Assembly (NCBI GenBank): GCA_033439265.1
Contig: JAVTVX010000002.1
Span: 13,002,174 to 13,066,173, forward strand
DNA length: 64,000 nucleotides
Direction: 5' to 3'
Origin: Dillenia suffruticosa
Lineage: Eukaryota; Streptophyta; Magnoliopsida; Dilleniales; Dilleniaceae
Made by a program: the position numbers and the translations under genes. Below are positions 1 through 11,879 of this stretch, in pieces (the first letter of the stretch is position 1; the number at the start of each line of letters is the position of its first letter). The notes below the pieces were generated by a model, which saw nothing but the letters and a program-made list of their open reading frames with translations, was not told the origin of the DNA and did not search any database.

Positions 1-1300
1 AAAATTTGACAAATCAAAAGAATGTCATAAATATGGAAAAAGAGTACACTTTTATCACTATATAAGAATAAATGAAAAATACAAGATTGATCCGACTATA
101 AGTTATACCATGAAATTATGGAAGAGAGTGATAAAATATAGATTGAGATTTGAGATAAATGTATTTCAGAATCAATTTGAATTTATGCCAGATTAAAATA
201 TTTGATGAAGACATATAGAGTATAGAAAAAAGATCTACATATGGTATTCATCGATTTAAAAAAATATATGATAGTATTTCTAGAGAAGCATTGTGATGGA
301 TACCGATAAAGAAAAAAAGATCTCATTGAAATATATTAATTTCATTAGAGATATGTATAAGAAATTTATAATCAATATAAAAATTTATGAGGGTTTAAGC
401 GATAACTTCCCTATTAACATTAGACTCTATTAAGATTTGACATTAACTTCCATTTTTTTTTACAACAGTTATAGACAAATTCACAAAAAGTAACAAATAT
501 TAAATATTATGATATATATTTTTTACAAATGATATAGTATTGGTTGATAAAATTAGAAAGAGTATTAGTGTTAAATTAGAATTATAGAGGGTCACAATAG
601 AATCTAAAGAATTTAGATTGAATAGATTGAAAATTGAGTATATGAGATTTAAGTTCAGTAACAATTATCAAAATGATGAATAAATGATTAATTTAGACGG
701 ATAATATATACCAAAAATTTAACGTTTTAGATATTTTAATTTTATCATTCAAAATGATAACAATATAGATGAGAATGTAAATTTTAGAATTCAAACGAGT
801 TGGAGGGTATTCGAAATTCTTTGCGATCAAACGATATCATTGCATTTGAATGAAAAATTCTATAAAATCGTGATAAAATCTGCACTATTGTATAATACGA
901 GTGTTAAGTCATTAAATAACAAGAAAAACAAAAAATGATTGTAACAGAAATAATAATATTTATGTGGATGTGTGATAAAATTAGAAAAAATAGAATTAGA
1001 AATGAAAAGATTTGTAATAAATTAGAAATTAGTTCAATTATGGATAAAATACGAAAGTATCGTCGGAAATGATTAGAACTTGTACAGAGAAAATAAAAAA
1101 TGTACTAAATAGGAGAATCGAGAATCTAAATATAAGAAATTTAATAAAACGTAGAGATAAACTGTTGAAAATTAGATACAAATTATTCATAAAAATATTA
1201 TAATTAAAAATTTAGATCAGGAGATGATTTTGAATTAGAATGAGTGACGTAAGAAAATTCGTACGAATTAAATCAAAATTCTTATTTTTTAAATTTTTTT
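1..1300 (+). mobile_element. Decayed RTE-type LINE, reverse transcriptase region, truncated by window edge
   Basis: Pieces in shifting plus-strand frames match, in the right order, the reverse transcriptase and C-terminal region of plant RTE-clade LINEs. Near 160-200 there is a piece like ENQFGFMPG (here NQFEFMPD). Near 235-270 there is HMVFIDL, the first catalytic block. Near 395-420 there is NFPINI (family SFPITIGL), near 515-545 FTNDIVLVD (the FADDIVLVD block, with the first Asp changed), near 600-660 ESKEFRLNRLKIEYM, and near 725-850 the RYL..IIQ / RIQ..W blocks. Near 990-1080 are the KIRNE and RENRLRWFGHVQ-like blocks. Stops and frameshifts are frequent, so it is dead and old. The 5' part lies outside the window. 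The 3' end is set by loss of similarity near 1300; no target duplication was found. Confidence 0.75.
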
Positions 1301-1725
1301 ATATTTATTTTTCAAATGATGGACGCCAATTATTAGAATTAAGGTCGAGAAGATTGCTGTTGTATGGAATTTTTCTTGAAAGTGGAAAGTTTAGGGTTAA
1401 GACGTGAAATCACGAGGAGTTGCTCTTTGGGTTTCTATCAGAAAATCCGTATGTCTCGCTTATGACAAGGTCTTGTTAATAATTATAAATAATTGTCTTG
1501 TATATTGGATGTTACGTGTCACACAGGTCAGGTCGACATAATTTGGAAAAAGAAATAGAAATACAAAATAAATAAATAACAGAAAAACAGAATTTTCCAA
1601 TACCATCCCCTTTATCCTTCCCTTGTCTGACTTGGTAGCATCTTCCGCCGAACAAATTTCCAACTCGCTATTTTATTTTCCACACGTAGGAAACTGCACT
1701 GTGAGTAACCTCTGAACCACCCTCG

Positions 1726-1730
<5 letters not shown>
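1301..1730. other. Intergenic, upstream of the C2 gene
   Basis: AT-rich DNA between the LINE remnant and the C2-domain gene. I see no coding potential; a short minus-strand frame at 1460-1663 has no family resemblance. The last part presumably carries promoter sequence for the C2 gene. Confidence 0.5.
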
Positions 1731-1765
<35 letters not shown>

Positions 1766-1770
1766 ATAAA
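1731..1770 (+). promoter_or_regulatory. (CT)n tract and TATA box of the C2-domain gene
   Basis: A pure CT run at 1731-1759 is followed directly by TATAAA at 1765-1770, about 93 bases before the ATG at 1863. A TATA box at this distance fits a short leader. CT/GA tracts next to plant core promoters are common. The assignment as promoter is inference from position. Confidence 0.55.
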
Positions 1771-1862
1771 TTCAAGTTCTCCGACTCACAACTTGCTCTC
1801 TTCACTTGATTTCGTGGGGTGGGGGGTTGTTTTGCTGAAGTTACTCTTCACTCACACTCATC

Positions 1863-2474
1863 ATGTCACACAAGAATCATCACCAGCCGTTGATCATAGA
1901 GATCACGCTAATATCAGCACAAGGACTCAAGAAAACCTCATCAATCTTCTCCAACAAAATCAGACCCTTTGTAGAGCTGACCACGGTTCCACCATACAAA
2001 CCCATCAACGGAGATAACATGTCCCACGTGTACAAATCAACGGTGTCCGATGAAGGTGGTGTGAATCCAACATGGGGTGACAAGTTCAGAATCCCAGTTG
2101 ATCCCACCTTTTTCACAAATAAATTTGCCTCAATTTACCTCCAAATTTACACAAAGAGACTTATGGCGGGTCAAGTTCAATTGGGTTGGTGTCAGATTCC
2201 CTCGAGTGATATCATCGGAGGGTACCATCCGGTTGGGACAATTAGGTATTTGAGTTACCGGCTAAGGGCTAAAGACGGTTACAGGGGCTATGGTGTTGTA
2301 AATGTGGCGGTGAAGTTGGAAAGTCAAAAGGGGGTGCCAGATAATTCTGGTCCGACGAGGGGAACGCCGGAAAAGAAGGTGTTTCAGACGGCGGCATTGG
2401 GAATTCCGGTGACATTGTTTGGTGACTACCCAACTCAGCACCAACACGTGTCATGGACAACTATTGGATGCTAG
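1863..2474 (+). CDS. C2-domain protein, BON1-associated/SRC2-like
   Basis: Intact single-exon gene of 203 aa. The N-terminal 140 or so residues form one C2 domain: a first beta strand IIEITLISAQGLKK, a strand with FVELTTV, the NPTWGDKFRIPVD block typical of C2 folds (family N-P-x-W-x-x-x-F), then LGWCQIPSSDI and a last strand VVNVAVKL. Such small plant C2 proteins (BAP1/BAP2, SRC2) bind membranes, often with calcium, and act with copines or in stress and defence signalling. Here the calcium-loop aspartates are sparse, so calcium binding is doubtful. The tail after residue 150 is low-complexity and has no transmembrane segment. The ATG at 1863 is chosen because the domain starts within ten residues of it. 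Another in-frame context upstream is absent; an overlapping frame from 1793 is not homologous. Family call firm, exact orthology not. Confidence 0.85.
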   Translation: MSHKNHHQPLIIEITLISAQGLKKTSSIFSNKIRPFVELTTVPPYKPINGDNMSHVYKSTVSDEGGVNPTWGDKFRIPVDPTFFTNKFASIYLQIYTKRLMAGQVQLGWCQIPSSDIIGGYHPVGTIRYLSYRLRAKDGYRGYGVVNVAVKLESQKGVPDNSGPTRGTPEKKVFQTAALGIPVTLFGDYPTQHQHVSWTTIGC

Positions 2475-2676
2475 TTGTAAAAATTTTAATTTTTAATAAT
2501 AATAATAATAATAATAGAGTGCAATGATGATGTTTAGCTTGGGAGCTTGGTAATGATGTGATAAAGTAAATCCAACGGTTGGATGTAATGAAACCAAAGA
2601 TATCCAATGGTTGGAGTGAGCTTGATAAATTTACTTTTGGCGGGTTTTGTTGGGTTCTGGACCAAAGTGGTCTGAA

Positions 2677-2677
2677 T

Positions 2678-2715
<38 letters not shown>

Positions 2716-2718
2716 CCT
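2677..2718. repeat. (CT)n microsatellite
   Basis: Interrupted pure CT run about 200 bases after the C2 stop codon, seen directly. The minus-strand frame through it is an Arg-Glu repeat artefact. Confidence 0.9.
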
Positions 2719-3090
2719 CCCTCTTCTTTGTTTTTTTTGGGTAATGTAATAGCCACTTAATTTTAAGGAAATACATCCAAGTTTAAGAATGTCAGGGGCA
2801 TGGAGGCAGAATTCTTTTTATTTATTTATAAACAGAAGTATAATCTATTTTATTATGTTAGATGAACTAAATCACTAAATGAGTTAAAAATAAAAAATTT
2901 TAAATTAATTAAAATTTTTTAAATTAAATAATATATTTTGATATAGATTATTATATAAAATTTAATTCATTTTTACCTTTAAATTATTTGTCCCATATGA
3001 CATATATATTTTTATCAATGAATTATAAATCAATTACTATCGTCTTTTTCTTTCTTTTATAAAGATCTCACGTTTATAGTATATGTCAAA

Positions 3091-3145
3091 CATATATGTG
3101 TGTGTGTATCTATATATATATACACACGTGTGTGTGTGTGTGTGT
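3091..3145. repeat. (TG)n/(TA)n microsatellite
   Basis: Alternating TG then TA then TG repeats seen directly. Likely length-polymorphic; no gene function inferred. Confidence 0.85.
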
Positions 3146-4689
3146 TTTCTATATCTGCGTGTCAGTGCGTGTAATTTTGGTTTTATGATGATTTTTATTT
3201 ATTTATTTGAGGCTAATTGAATTGACTTGGTCGAATGGGTCATGAGATGACACGGCAAGCTCCTTGCGTTTTTTCATAGCTGCAGCTTTTCCAGGAACTG
3301 CCGCCCAGCCAACCAAAGCGACACGATCATAAGAGTTGGCGTATTTTTACCCCTTTCAAAATGCGCGCGCGCGCTCTATCTTTCCTTTATTTCTTTATAC
3401 CTAAAATTATATCTCGATTAGATCTAAATCGATCATTATAAAATCTATTTTATGAAAATAAATCTTCCAATATTAATTTTTTCTTACTCTCTTACCAAAT
3501 CAAACTCAAATATAAAAAATAAGATACAACTCATTTAATCAACTGCACCAACAAAAGCTCTCTCTCTCTCTCTTCAAAACTTACGAATTTTCCATCCCAC
3601 CCAAAATTAGAACACAACTCCCTAAACATATATTTTAATCGAGCATACTAATCCAAATCCATTTAGATAGTGAGAACGTTTTGACCTAACAAAAAAACCA
3701 AGTTTGATCAACTTTTTTTTTCTTTCAAAATGACTAATATACCCTAACCTTACCAACAAATAATTGACTTAATAATATAGAATGTTAAATTTTTTAATCA
3801 AATATCGAATTTAAAATTTAAGAGATAAAAAAACTATTCTTAGAGCTAAATAAAACTCTATACACACTCAAATCGAGTTAATTGAAATATAATTCCAAAT
3901 ACAGATATAAGAATAAAAAAATACATAAACCTTCTAAATATTACCATCCAATTTCTTATAAATAGCCATTTGAATTAATCATTATTTTCTATTAAGCGAA
4001 CCCATCACTATAATTATCATTTTGAATAGTAGTTTCTTCCCAGGCTAAAAGTAAGACAGGTTCAAAGAGTCGGCTAATGCATAGGTTATTAGTGTTATTG
4101 ATCAATTGACTCCTCAAAGAAAGAACATGCAATGAAATATCCAAACTTAATTGAAACATTTCTTAGAAACTGAAGTCGGCCGACTATTTTTCCAAAGTTG
4201 AAGAGGTCTTCGTAGAAGTCACCAAGAAATCACCCCCAAAATATTTCTAACCAAATGAGGGATTATAGAGTCTAGACCAAATGTCACAACACTAAAATAC
4301 AAGAAGGAAATATATATTCTAATCTTCCCTTAACTATAATTCCAGGTTTGCACAACATTTCCTTCCGTCCAAGATTTTCACTTCCAAAATAATAATACTA
4401 GGTTCAAAAATTTGCCAATTAAATGATGAAAACAAGCTCCAAATCCAAAATGCATGTCCTAATCAAAACCACCATATCCTGCTGAAATCAAGGTTTCTCC
4501 CACCCAATCATCCGCCATTTTCACGTCATCACAAGAGCTATTCCACATCTTTTTTCCTTCATGTCAAATCATTGAGACTTCCAAAGTTTTTGGTGACACG
4601 AGAGCATCATCCAATGATTGTGATAGACTAACTGACAATAATTTTGATAAGAAACAGCTTCAGCTCACATCAAATACTAGACTTTCTTC

Positions 4690-4775
4690 TTTTTTTTTTT
4701 ATTACACAAAAATTCGAACCTGAATTTTAGAATCGTGGAAGAAAAATTATGACTGTCCCTTAAAGACTACTAGAC
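4690..4775 (-). mobile_element. tRNA-derived SINE-like insert
   Basis: Read on the minus strand: an A-box-like GTCTAGTAG start, a B-box GGTTCGAAT (plus-strand complement at 4712-4720), then a run of A. That order and the short length fit a pol III-derived plant SINE. No target duplication was recognised. It resembles four other inserts in this window in layout. Confidence 0.45.
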
Positions 4776-5811
4776 TTTGGTTGTATGGCCATGAGACAAT
4801 AGGGCATCAAAGCATTTTTCAATTGCATTACAAAAGCACACATCAAAACTCGGTCAGTCCTATTCCAAATTTTATGACGATACAAAGCTATACTTTTGAC
4901 TCACTACTACAAAAATTCATTGCATTTGAGGGTAAAAATTTGGGATAATTTCTGGTATCAATTAACAGTACTGCAATTCTTGATTGGATGGTGAAGGGTA
5001 TCGATGCAGTTGATTTTGAGTTCTTGATATGTTGATATACACTTCACTTTGATAAGGGCCAGAAGTTGCATGATCCATACAAGAGCCCTCAAGAGCCACT
5101 ATTATACATGTATTGCTACCATCAAGCGTACCTGATTTCTGATGTTGCCTTTTGATGTTTTTCCTTCATTGTCCTGAAACTACTTTGGCTCTGCTTTGAC
5201 CACTGGACTAATGAGCCTCGTTGTAGTAAGTGTGATAAAGCCAATCTTGAACTCAAGTCTTTAACTGAAGCATCATCATACTCTGCAGCAATGAACACAT
5301 TTTATGGCAATGAACAAATTGCCTAGGGTTGATCGATAAACTCATGAGACAAAAAGCAAGTTCAGAAGAGTTAACAGGAGTCGAAAACAGTTATGAAACC
5401 AGAAAAGATAAAAATGAACAGCCTTGTTTGAAGAAAATAGCAGCCAGAAAAGAAAGAAAAGTGGTAGTCGAATGGCGGTGATCCTGTGATGATACGACAC
5501 TGGAAAAATGAGGCGTGAAGGCAAAGCGTGAGGCAGCTTCCAACTTTGGAAAGATTCTGACAGGTCCATTAAAGGATTCCAAATAGTCGTGTTATTTTGC
5601 TAATTGAATAAGACGAAGATACCGGACAAAATTGGCACCCGTACTCAGGCAACTGGAAACAAGATAAAGATGTTGCCGAGCAAGATGAGATGAAGATACT
5701 GATTTAATTGGCTCAGATGACTAAGAGATATTGAACGGATTTGGTTTAGGGCGTGTCGGACCAGATGACAAACCTTTTAGGGACTTCTCTAAAATGGCTC
5801 TAATACCAACT

Positions 5812-5971
5812 TGAAAATGAACCAAGTTCCTTTTGGAATAGCTTGAGTGATGTACTATCTCTCATGTATATATATATACAAGAACTAATAAAAACAATAG
5901 AAAATACATATGATATTTACAAGACTAATAGATTTTCCTATTAACTATTTCCTAGAGTCTTATTTCCAACA
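5812..5971 (-). mobile_element. Short Copia-type LTR with primer-binding site (fossil)
   Basis: On the minus strand this 160-bp block starts TGTTGGAAATAAG and ends TTTTCA. It has a TATA-rich stretch in the middle and is followed two bases later by TGGTATTAGAGCC (plus 5797-5809), the usual initiator-Met primer site of plant Copia elements. The internal part below 5797 is not recognisable beyond a leader, so this is a truncated remnant. It sits in the last intron of the MUN pseudogene. Confidence 0.55.
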
Positions 5972-6744
5972 AAAACAATTTGAAAAATCAGATAAAGTTA
6001 CAAATATCACAATATTGTATTGATTAATCAGGCATTTTTAACTTGCTCCCAATATCTGTTTCTCTTTTTTGCCGGTGGTGTTTATGGTCTTGTAAGTATT
6101 TTACTGTAAATTATTTTAGGGAAATATTAAGCCTGGCTGTTGGAAATGATCATAATTTCATTAAGTAATGAAAGTTGAGTTAGACTGGACTGCAAAATGA
6201 GGATTTAATATATGATAATCTAATTTTTGAAAAAAAAAAAGTTGCAATAAATTCTCTTTGCTCCCAAAAATCTTGACTCCAGTGGCTGTAAGTTCAGGGA
6301 AAAAGAAGAGCCTGAAGATGCAGGAAGCTGATATTGCATTTCCAAGAATTTGGAGGCACCTCCATCCTTCTTGTGGCATAGTACTCGAATCAAGGTGTCT
6401 GCATCATTCAAGTTCCGACGGCCATATATAAATGAATTTGATCCAGTTGCAATTCTTCACTCGCAGCCATCAACATTTTGATGACAGTTTCAGTCTGCAA
6501 AAGGAAGATATGATACTTATTTCACTATTCTCATGTTAGGCTTCCTGATTCTCAAAGGACAGCTTTCAAACCTGAAGCCAAAAAAGGCTTGAGATTTCAT
6601 GTGCAAATACTGCCTCTGTCTCAACTAATGGGCGGGGAAGGCCTTCTTCATCAGCAACAAAGAAATCCTACGGATTCAGTAACTTGATATATGTAAAGAA
6701 AGTGATGTGTAGATATGTATCAACTAAGCGCTCAAATTGGGAAG

Positions 6745-8338
6745 TGATGATATTATTGGAAAGAATTATTTTAGAAAGTACATATTATTGAAAAAGATTT
6801 TTTAGGATATTTAGAAACTAACAAAAAAAATATTCTAAGAGGAATAGTATTTTCCTCATTTTAGTTGATAGCAATTTTTTTAAAATTAGTTGTTACCCTA
6901 GTTTTGAAAATCTTTCATATTAGAAATGATTTTAGAGATTCGTCTTTAATAATAATTCTATTTTATTGTAAACTCTAGTTTTCTCTATTTAAAGGACTAT
7001 GATCAACAAAGAGACGAGTCTAAATTCTCATAAAAGTAGTACGGCAGAAAACTTGCTGGGGAACAAGTTCCCAACCATCAAACCTAGGGTCGCAGAGAGA
7101 GAAACCTCTAACAAGGAAGAGAGGAATTCCTAAAGAGTATGCATCGACTAGATCCTGTTCTAGGGACTATATCAATTTGGTATCAAAGTCAGTCGTCATG
7201 GAAAACTCTGCAGAATAGTTTAAACTGATGGAGAAATTCATGAGCGAATTCGAGCATCGAATGGAGTAGCGAATGGAGCAACTAATGGAGCAGACACTGG
7301 CTAGGGTGGAAGAACTCTGGCAGTCCAACAAGAAGTTGCTGCAGCAACAGCAGACAGCACTGATCTTGCCAATATAAAGGTTTCAGCAAGAGCTGCAGGG
7401 GCACAACAAGGTTGCAGAGTTTAGAAACAGCAGCCACACCCTTGCAGACCAAGGGGAGGAAAGGAGTAGTTTGCTGGAAGGATTGCCATCCCCAGAAAGT
7501 GCCCTGACCTCAATAGTTATGAATATAATAAGTTTTGGGCAGGATCTTCAGCTTTACATTCATGACATTCACGTCGGCAAGGCTACGGTTGAAGAAAACA
7601 TTGGTTCATACATTCATGACAACAAAATTGGTATCTTAATAGAGGTAAATTGTGAGACAAATTTTGTCGCTCATGGAGATATCTTTAGGGAACTGGTTGA
7701 TGATCTGGCCAGGCAACCAACGGTCTATCTACAAGTGCAATATCTTATTACAGATGCATGTCCTAATGATTCTAAATTTGCAGAGGAAAGGGAAATTCTG
7801 GAAAGTCCAAAGAAGAGTATGAGGGAGGAGGCTTATCAGGAGTTCTTGAAAACTTGAGAAGACCCATCCTGAATTCGAACTTGAGGACAAGCTCTTTGTC
7901 TAGGAGGAGAGTAATGATGTGTATTTGAACATTATTGAAAAGAATTATTTTAGAAAGTGCATATTATTGGAAAGAAATTTCTTAGAATGATATTTAAAAA
8001 CTAATAAAAAGGAAATATTCTAGGAGAAATAGTAGTTCTTTTTTATTTTAATTGATAACAATCTTTTTAAAATTAGTAATTACCTTAATTTTGATAATCT
8101 TTCATATTAGAAATGATTTTAGGAATTAGTTTTTAGTAATAATTCTATTTTATTATAAACTCTTGTTTCCTCTGTTTAAAGGGGATATGATCAATTAAAA
8201 GGCAAGTCTAAATTCTCATAAAAGTAGTCAAGTTCCCGGCCGTCGAACCTAGGGCCTAAGAAAGGGAAAACTCTAGCAAGGAAGAGAGGAATTCATACAA
8301 GTATCCAACGACTAGATCCTGTACTAGGGGCCATATCA
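6745..8338 (+). mobile_element. Non-autonomous Ty3/gypsy-derived LTR element carrying an EF-Ts fragment (fossil)
   Basis: Two LTRs, 6745-7174 and 7915-8338, start TGATG and end ATATCA. Flanks GGAAG (6740-6744) and AGAAG (8339-8343) look like a 5-bp target duplication with one change. A primer site TTGGTATCAAAG begins at 7177 and a purine tract AGGAGGAGAGTAA precedes the second LTR. The 740-bp interior has a short gag-like charged coiled leader, a piece of a host organellar EF-Ts gene (7588-7848) and, just before the second LTR, ELEDKL, typical of the end of gypsy polyproteins. There is no protease, reverse transcriptase or integrase. The LTRs differ by very roughly 12-15 percent by eye, so it is the oldest of the bounded LTR elements here. 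It lies in an intron of the MUN pseudogene, antisense to it. Confidence 0.7.
7588..7848 (+). pseudogene. Captured fragment of an organellar (plastid-type) translation factor EF-Ts gene
   Basis: The encoded segment reads IGSYIHD, then IGILIEVNCET, then ELVDDLA, followed by VQYL and a Lys/Glu-rich stretch ending EEAYQEF. These are signature blocks of EF-Ts, the nucleotide exchange factor for EF-Tu; the SYIHD..IG..IEVNCET order is that of the plastid form in plants. Only this internal piece is present. It lies between the LTRs of the element at 6745-8338 and no intron is visible, which suits capture from a processed transcript. I treat it as a fossil passenger and not a working gene. Confidence 0.7.
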
Positions 8339-9792
8339 AGAAGATGACGTTTTGTTGGCAAAAGAAATTTTGCCATGTCATTTTGCCTCTTTCCTTTTCC
8401 ATTGGCTGGGAAGTGAGGCCATACCTTCAAGATGTTAAGGTCATCTTCCAGCAAATCGATGTCAGAATCATCAAGTAAATTACATATATGGTCCAGGACA
8501 TACAGTATTGCCTTCGAATAATAAGAATTCAAGAAAATCATAAAACATGTAGAATCCCTATTTGTTTGGATAATTGGCTTATCATGAGATAACGGGGGAT
8601 GATTTAATTTAATTTCTTACAGTATCAACACTGGGAAGAATGCTATCAATGCAAGCACCTTCAACACCACCACGATATAAGGAAGACAGGAATGAGTCTC
8701 TCAGATCCCAGAAGACAACTTTTGTCCCTACAATTTGGACGGGAATAACAGAGACTAAGGTCCAAAAATGTGAAAACATTAAAAGCTACATAAATGCTTG
8801 GAATAACTGGATAAAGACATTGTAAGGTGAAACAAGGATTGCACAAAGCTTTCAAATAATCAGGTTCTTGCACCAAGAACAATCACAGAAAATTAAGATC
8901 ATTTGTAAAATCATTTAGAAAATGATGGGATACAGGTGACATAAGTGCTAAGATGGTCAAAGATAGAAGAAACAAAAGTCATTATTAAGATTCCAAAAAT
9001 TTTGATGAGATGAACCAAATTTCAAACCAAAGAAATCGATATCGAAGTTTGGCATAAGGTCAAAGGATGTTTCTGCATACAATAATGGACTAAGTAATCT
9101 AAAAAAGACTAGGTAAAGTGCAGATCTGTAAAATGCAAGTGCTTGACCAAGCATAACTGAGGAAAAACATCAATCAAGACTCAGGTTCGGTCCATGCAAC
9201 ACATGGCATGTCATGGGCTGCCAAGTAATAATAGCTAAAATCCTTTCACAACTACAAATTAAGCCTAGCAAGCCTCATTTAACTCACCAGCAAAGTCCCG
9301 GATTTTGCTGATAGCATCACTTGTAACATCCTTAATACAGTCAAAGGTAGTAACAAATAGCTCATCTACTGATTCACCACATGTTGGTACAGCTCTTTCC
9401 AAATTATCCTCAGGTTCACATTTGGCTGCTTGAGTTACAGTTGACCATAAATAGTAATGAAGATGTTAACAGATGTTCATCAATGAAAACTTGATGGACA
9501 ACATGTAACTTTTTCAATTAACTTGTCATGTTACAGTGATAGACTGTGATAAGCAATCTCAACAAATTAAGAGACAAGCAAGCACCATACAAACAATTAT
9601 CAAGAGTGTAACAGATTTATCCTGATACCAAATGGAAGGAATAGACAAAATTAAGAGGCATTTTACTAATTACTGCAGCTACCAAATATTGCATAACAGA
9701 GGAAAGAATCAGTAATAGTAATTTGCCTAATGAATACTTACTCCAGCTTTGATCATCAGATAGTCTGACAAGTGACCAGGATTTCCTAATGC

Positions 9793-9874
9793 TGTCTCCA
9801 AGGATAGTCTGCCGACCTGCCGATCCTAATTGTTGGGATTAAGGCTCGGGTTATTGTTGTTGTCTCCAAGGATA
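9793..9874 (+). mobile_element. 5'-truncated RTE-LINE tail inserted in a MUN exon, 14-bp target duplication
   Basis: TGTCTCCAAGGATA occurs at 9793-9806 and again at 9861-9874. The 54 bases between them contain GCCGA, GGGATTAAGGCT and a terminal TTATTGTTGT, which is the conserved 3' end with TTG tail of plant RTE LINEs. Removing one repeat plus the insert leaves an uninterrupted MUN reading (ILGDSIRKSWSLV on the minus strand), so the insertion hit a coding exon. It is the same LINE clade as the remnant at the left edge of the window. Confidence 0.8.
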
Positions 9875-11879
9875 CCTATTTGTCTCTGAATATACTGCAA
9901 CATGAAACAGAAATTCAACAAATTAAACAAAACACACCAAAACATTTTACATAACAGAAAGCAACCATATGAATGAACAACCCATTTTAATAATTCATAG
10001 CCACACAGAAAGCAACCATATACTAGGCAAATCTGGAAAGTCAGCAATACATCTTTCATTCCTGTTCTAATGCAGATGGATAAAGTATTAAAACTGATGT
10101 GGCATATCCAATCCATTGATAAAGCATTTGCTCTTGGTTGATCATTGCCTTACCACAAAACAAGAAGAGAAAAGCACAATCAATCAAAGAAGAACCCAAC
10201 GGCACACCCACTTGAGATATAATAAGATTCTATCCATTGTACACAGTCAACTTAAGAATCACAGGAATCTTGGATCTGATTTTTCATTCTACACAATACT
10301 CTCAAAGAAAAGGATATAAGAAGATTCTCCCAGTTGAGTAGTTTTCTTACTTGTAGGGTGTTCAAAATTATACAGAGTCCGGATAAGGTCAGTTCGCGCA
10401 ACTTGTGATCAATTCTCTGGCCCAGATATGTAGATTCCACCAAATTCTTCTTAAGTGATGGGATCACAGTCTCCTTGTGGTGAGTCAGAGGAACAGGCGG
10501 AAATAGATGGGACTTCTCCACTGCAATTTCAAGGGTTCTAGCACCAATTAGGTACTTCAGATCAATTCAGAAATATATTTGTAACAAATGTTCTGCACTG
10601 AAGACATTAACATGCATAAAATCCCATGGGCTTTAGGATAAAATTTAAAGAAAGATAAGAAAATGCCCTCTGATGTAAAACAACACAGAGGCAATCTTTC
10701 ACAATCAGCTGAACTAACACAGCTGGTGAATCTCCATACTCCGTTTGAAAACAACGTAAAATGTTTTCCTGGAATCCTTACCTTTAAGAACAAGTACATA
10801 AAAACCCTAATGTACCATAAATCTTGATGCATAACTAGACTTGTCATTCATATTACCTGGCAGGTTGACCACTTTTAGCAAATAAGCATCCAAACTGTGG
10901 AATATTAAGGAGAGCAGAGCTTGCAAGTGTGCAATTTCCATTGGAAGATTCATCCCAAAGAATTGATCCACAGTCTGCAAGTTAACTTCATAATCATGAT
11001 ATTAGAAGGAGAAAAGATAAGCTCAAACTTAAAGCAAAACAGGAAAATCCTATACAAATGAGAACAAAAAAAAAAAGTGCCACATCAAGACCTGACAGAC
11101 ATTCCCAGTTAATTGGGATTAAAAAAAGGAGGAGGACCAACTCCTAAGATTGATTAGCTTCAATTCTTTAAAGCAATAAAACCTATGTAGGACTTCACAT
11201 ATATAACTAGAGATAGTCACAGTTTCACTACCCTGGAAAACTGATTCAATGAAGAGGACAACTCTTCAACATATAACCGAGGGCTGGATGGACATAAATG
11301 CATCATTAGAGTATTTGTATGGGCCATGAGGAGATAAATCCCACAACCATATATCAAATAATTTCGAAAAGGTGTACAAGCAAGTCAAAGTTGCAGTCAG
11401 TCCCCGCAACAGATTGAGGAAGTGCTTTTTCACATGGATCCATAGTATGACCACAGTAACTGCAACAAATCATGATGCAGAGCAAATTCATATCCACGTG
11501 AAACAATTTCAAGCAGACAATATCAACTAGATGCCAGGCTATAAGAGGACATAAGTGCTTTTTCATAATCGTTAAACACTGACAATCAATAATTGTTACT
11601 CTGCTATAACCCAGAAGCAAACACTTACATATCATTACCAACACTATTTCGATGAAGATAGGACAAGCTAACCTTCCACAAAAGTACAACTTTACCTAAG
11701 GAATTGCTAATGTCATCCTTCAATCATTCTAGACTGCATTAAGCGATACCAGAGTAGCCCTTGACAGATGCTGCATGACAATAATCGATTTTCCAATACA
11801 AAATCTCAACCATAAATTTGTAACCGACTAACTGGTAAGGATCAAAGCCCCAAAGGTCAATCATTTCTTTTGAGTAATA

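Larger units (their letters stand above)
2475..5121. other. Intergenic between C2 gene and MUN pseudogene
   Basis: About 2.6 kb without a gene I can support. It holds a CT tract (2677-2718), a TG/TA tract (3091-3145), a short CG-alternating patch near 3362-3374 and a SINE-like insert (4690-4775). The stretch 4040-4680 is less AT-rich than its surroundings and could be untranslated or decayed exon sequence, but I found no frame with recognisable protein. Confidence 0.5.

Noticed and set aside
10557-11689. Minus-strand frames of 96 and 111 codons in the middle of the MUN pseudogene
   Set aside because: They overlap introns and show no MUN or other similarity; chance open stretches in AT-rich DNA.
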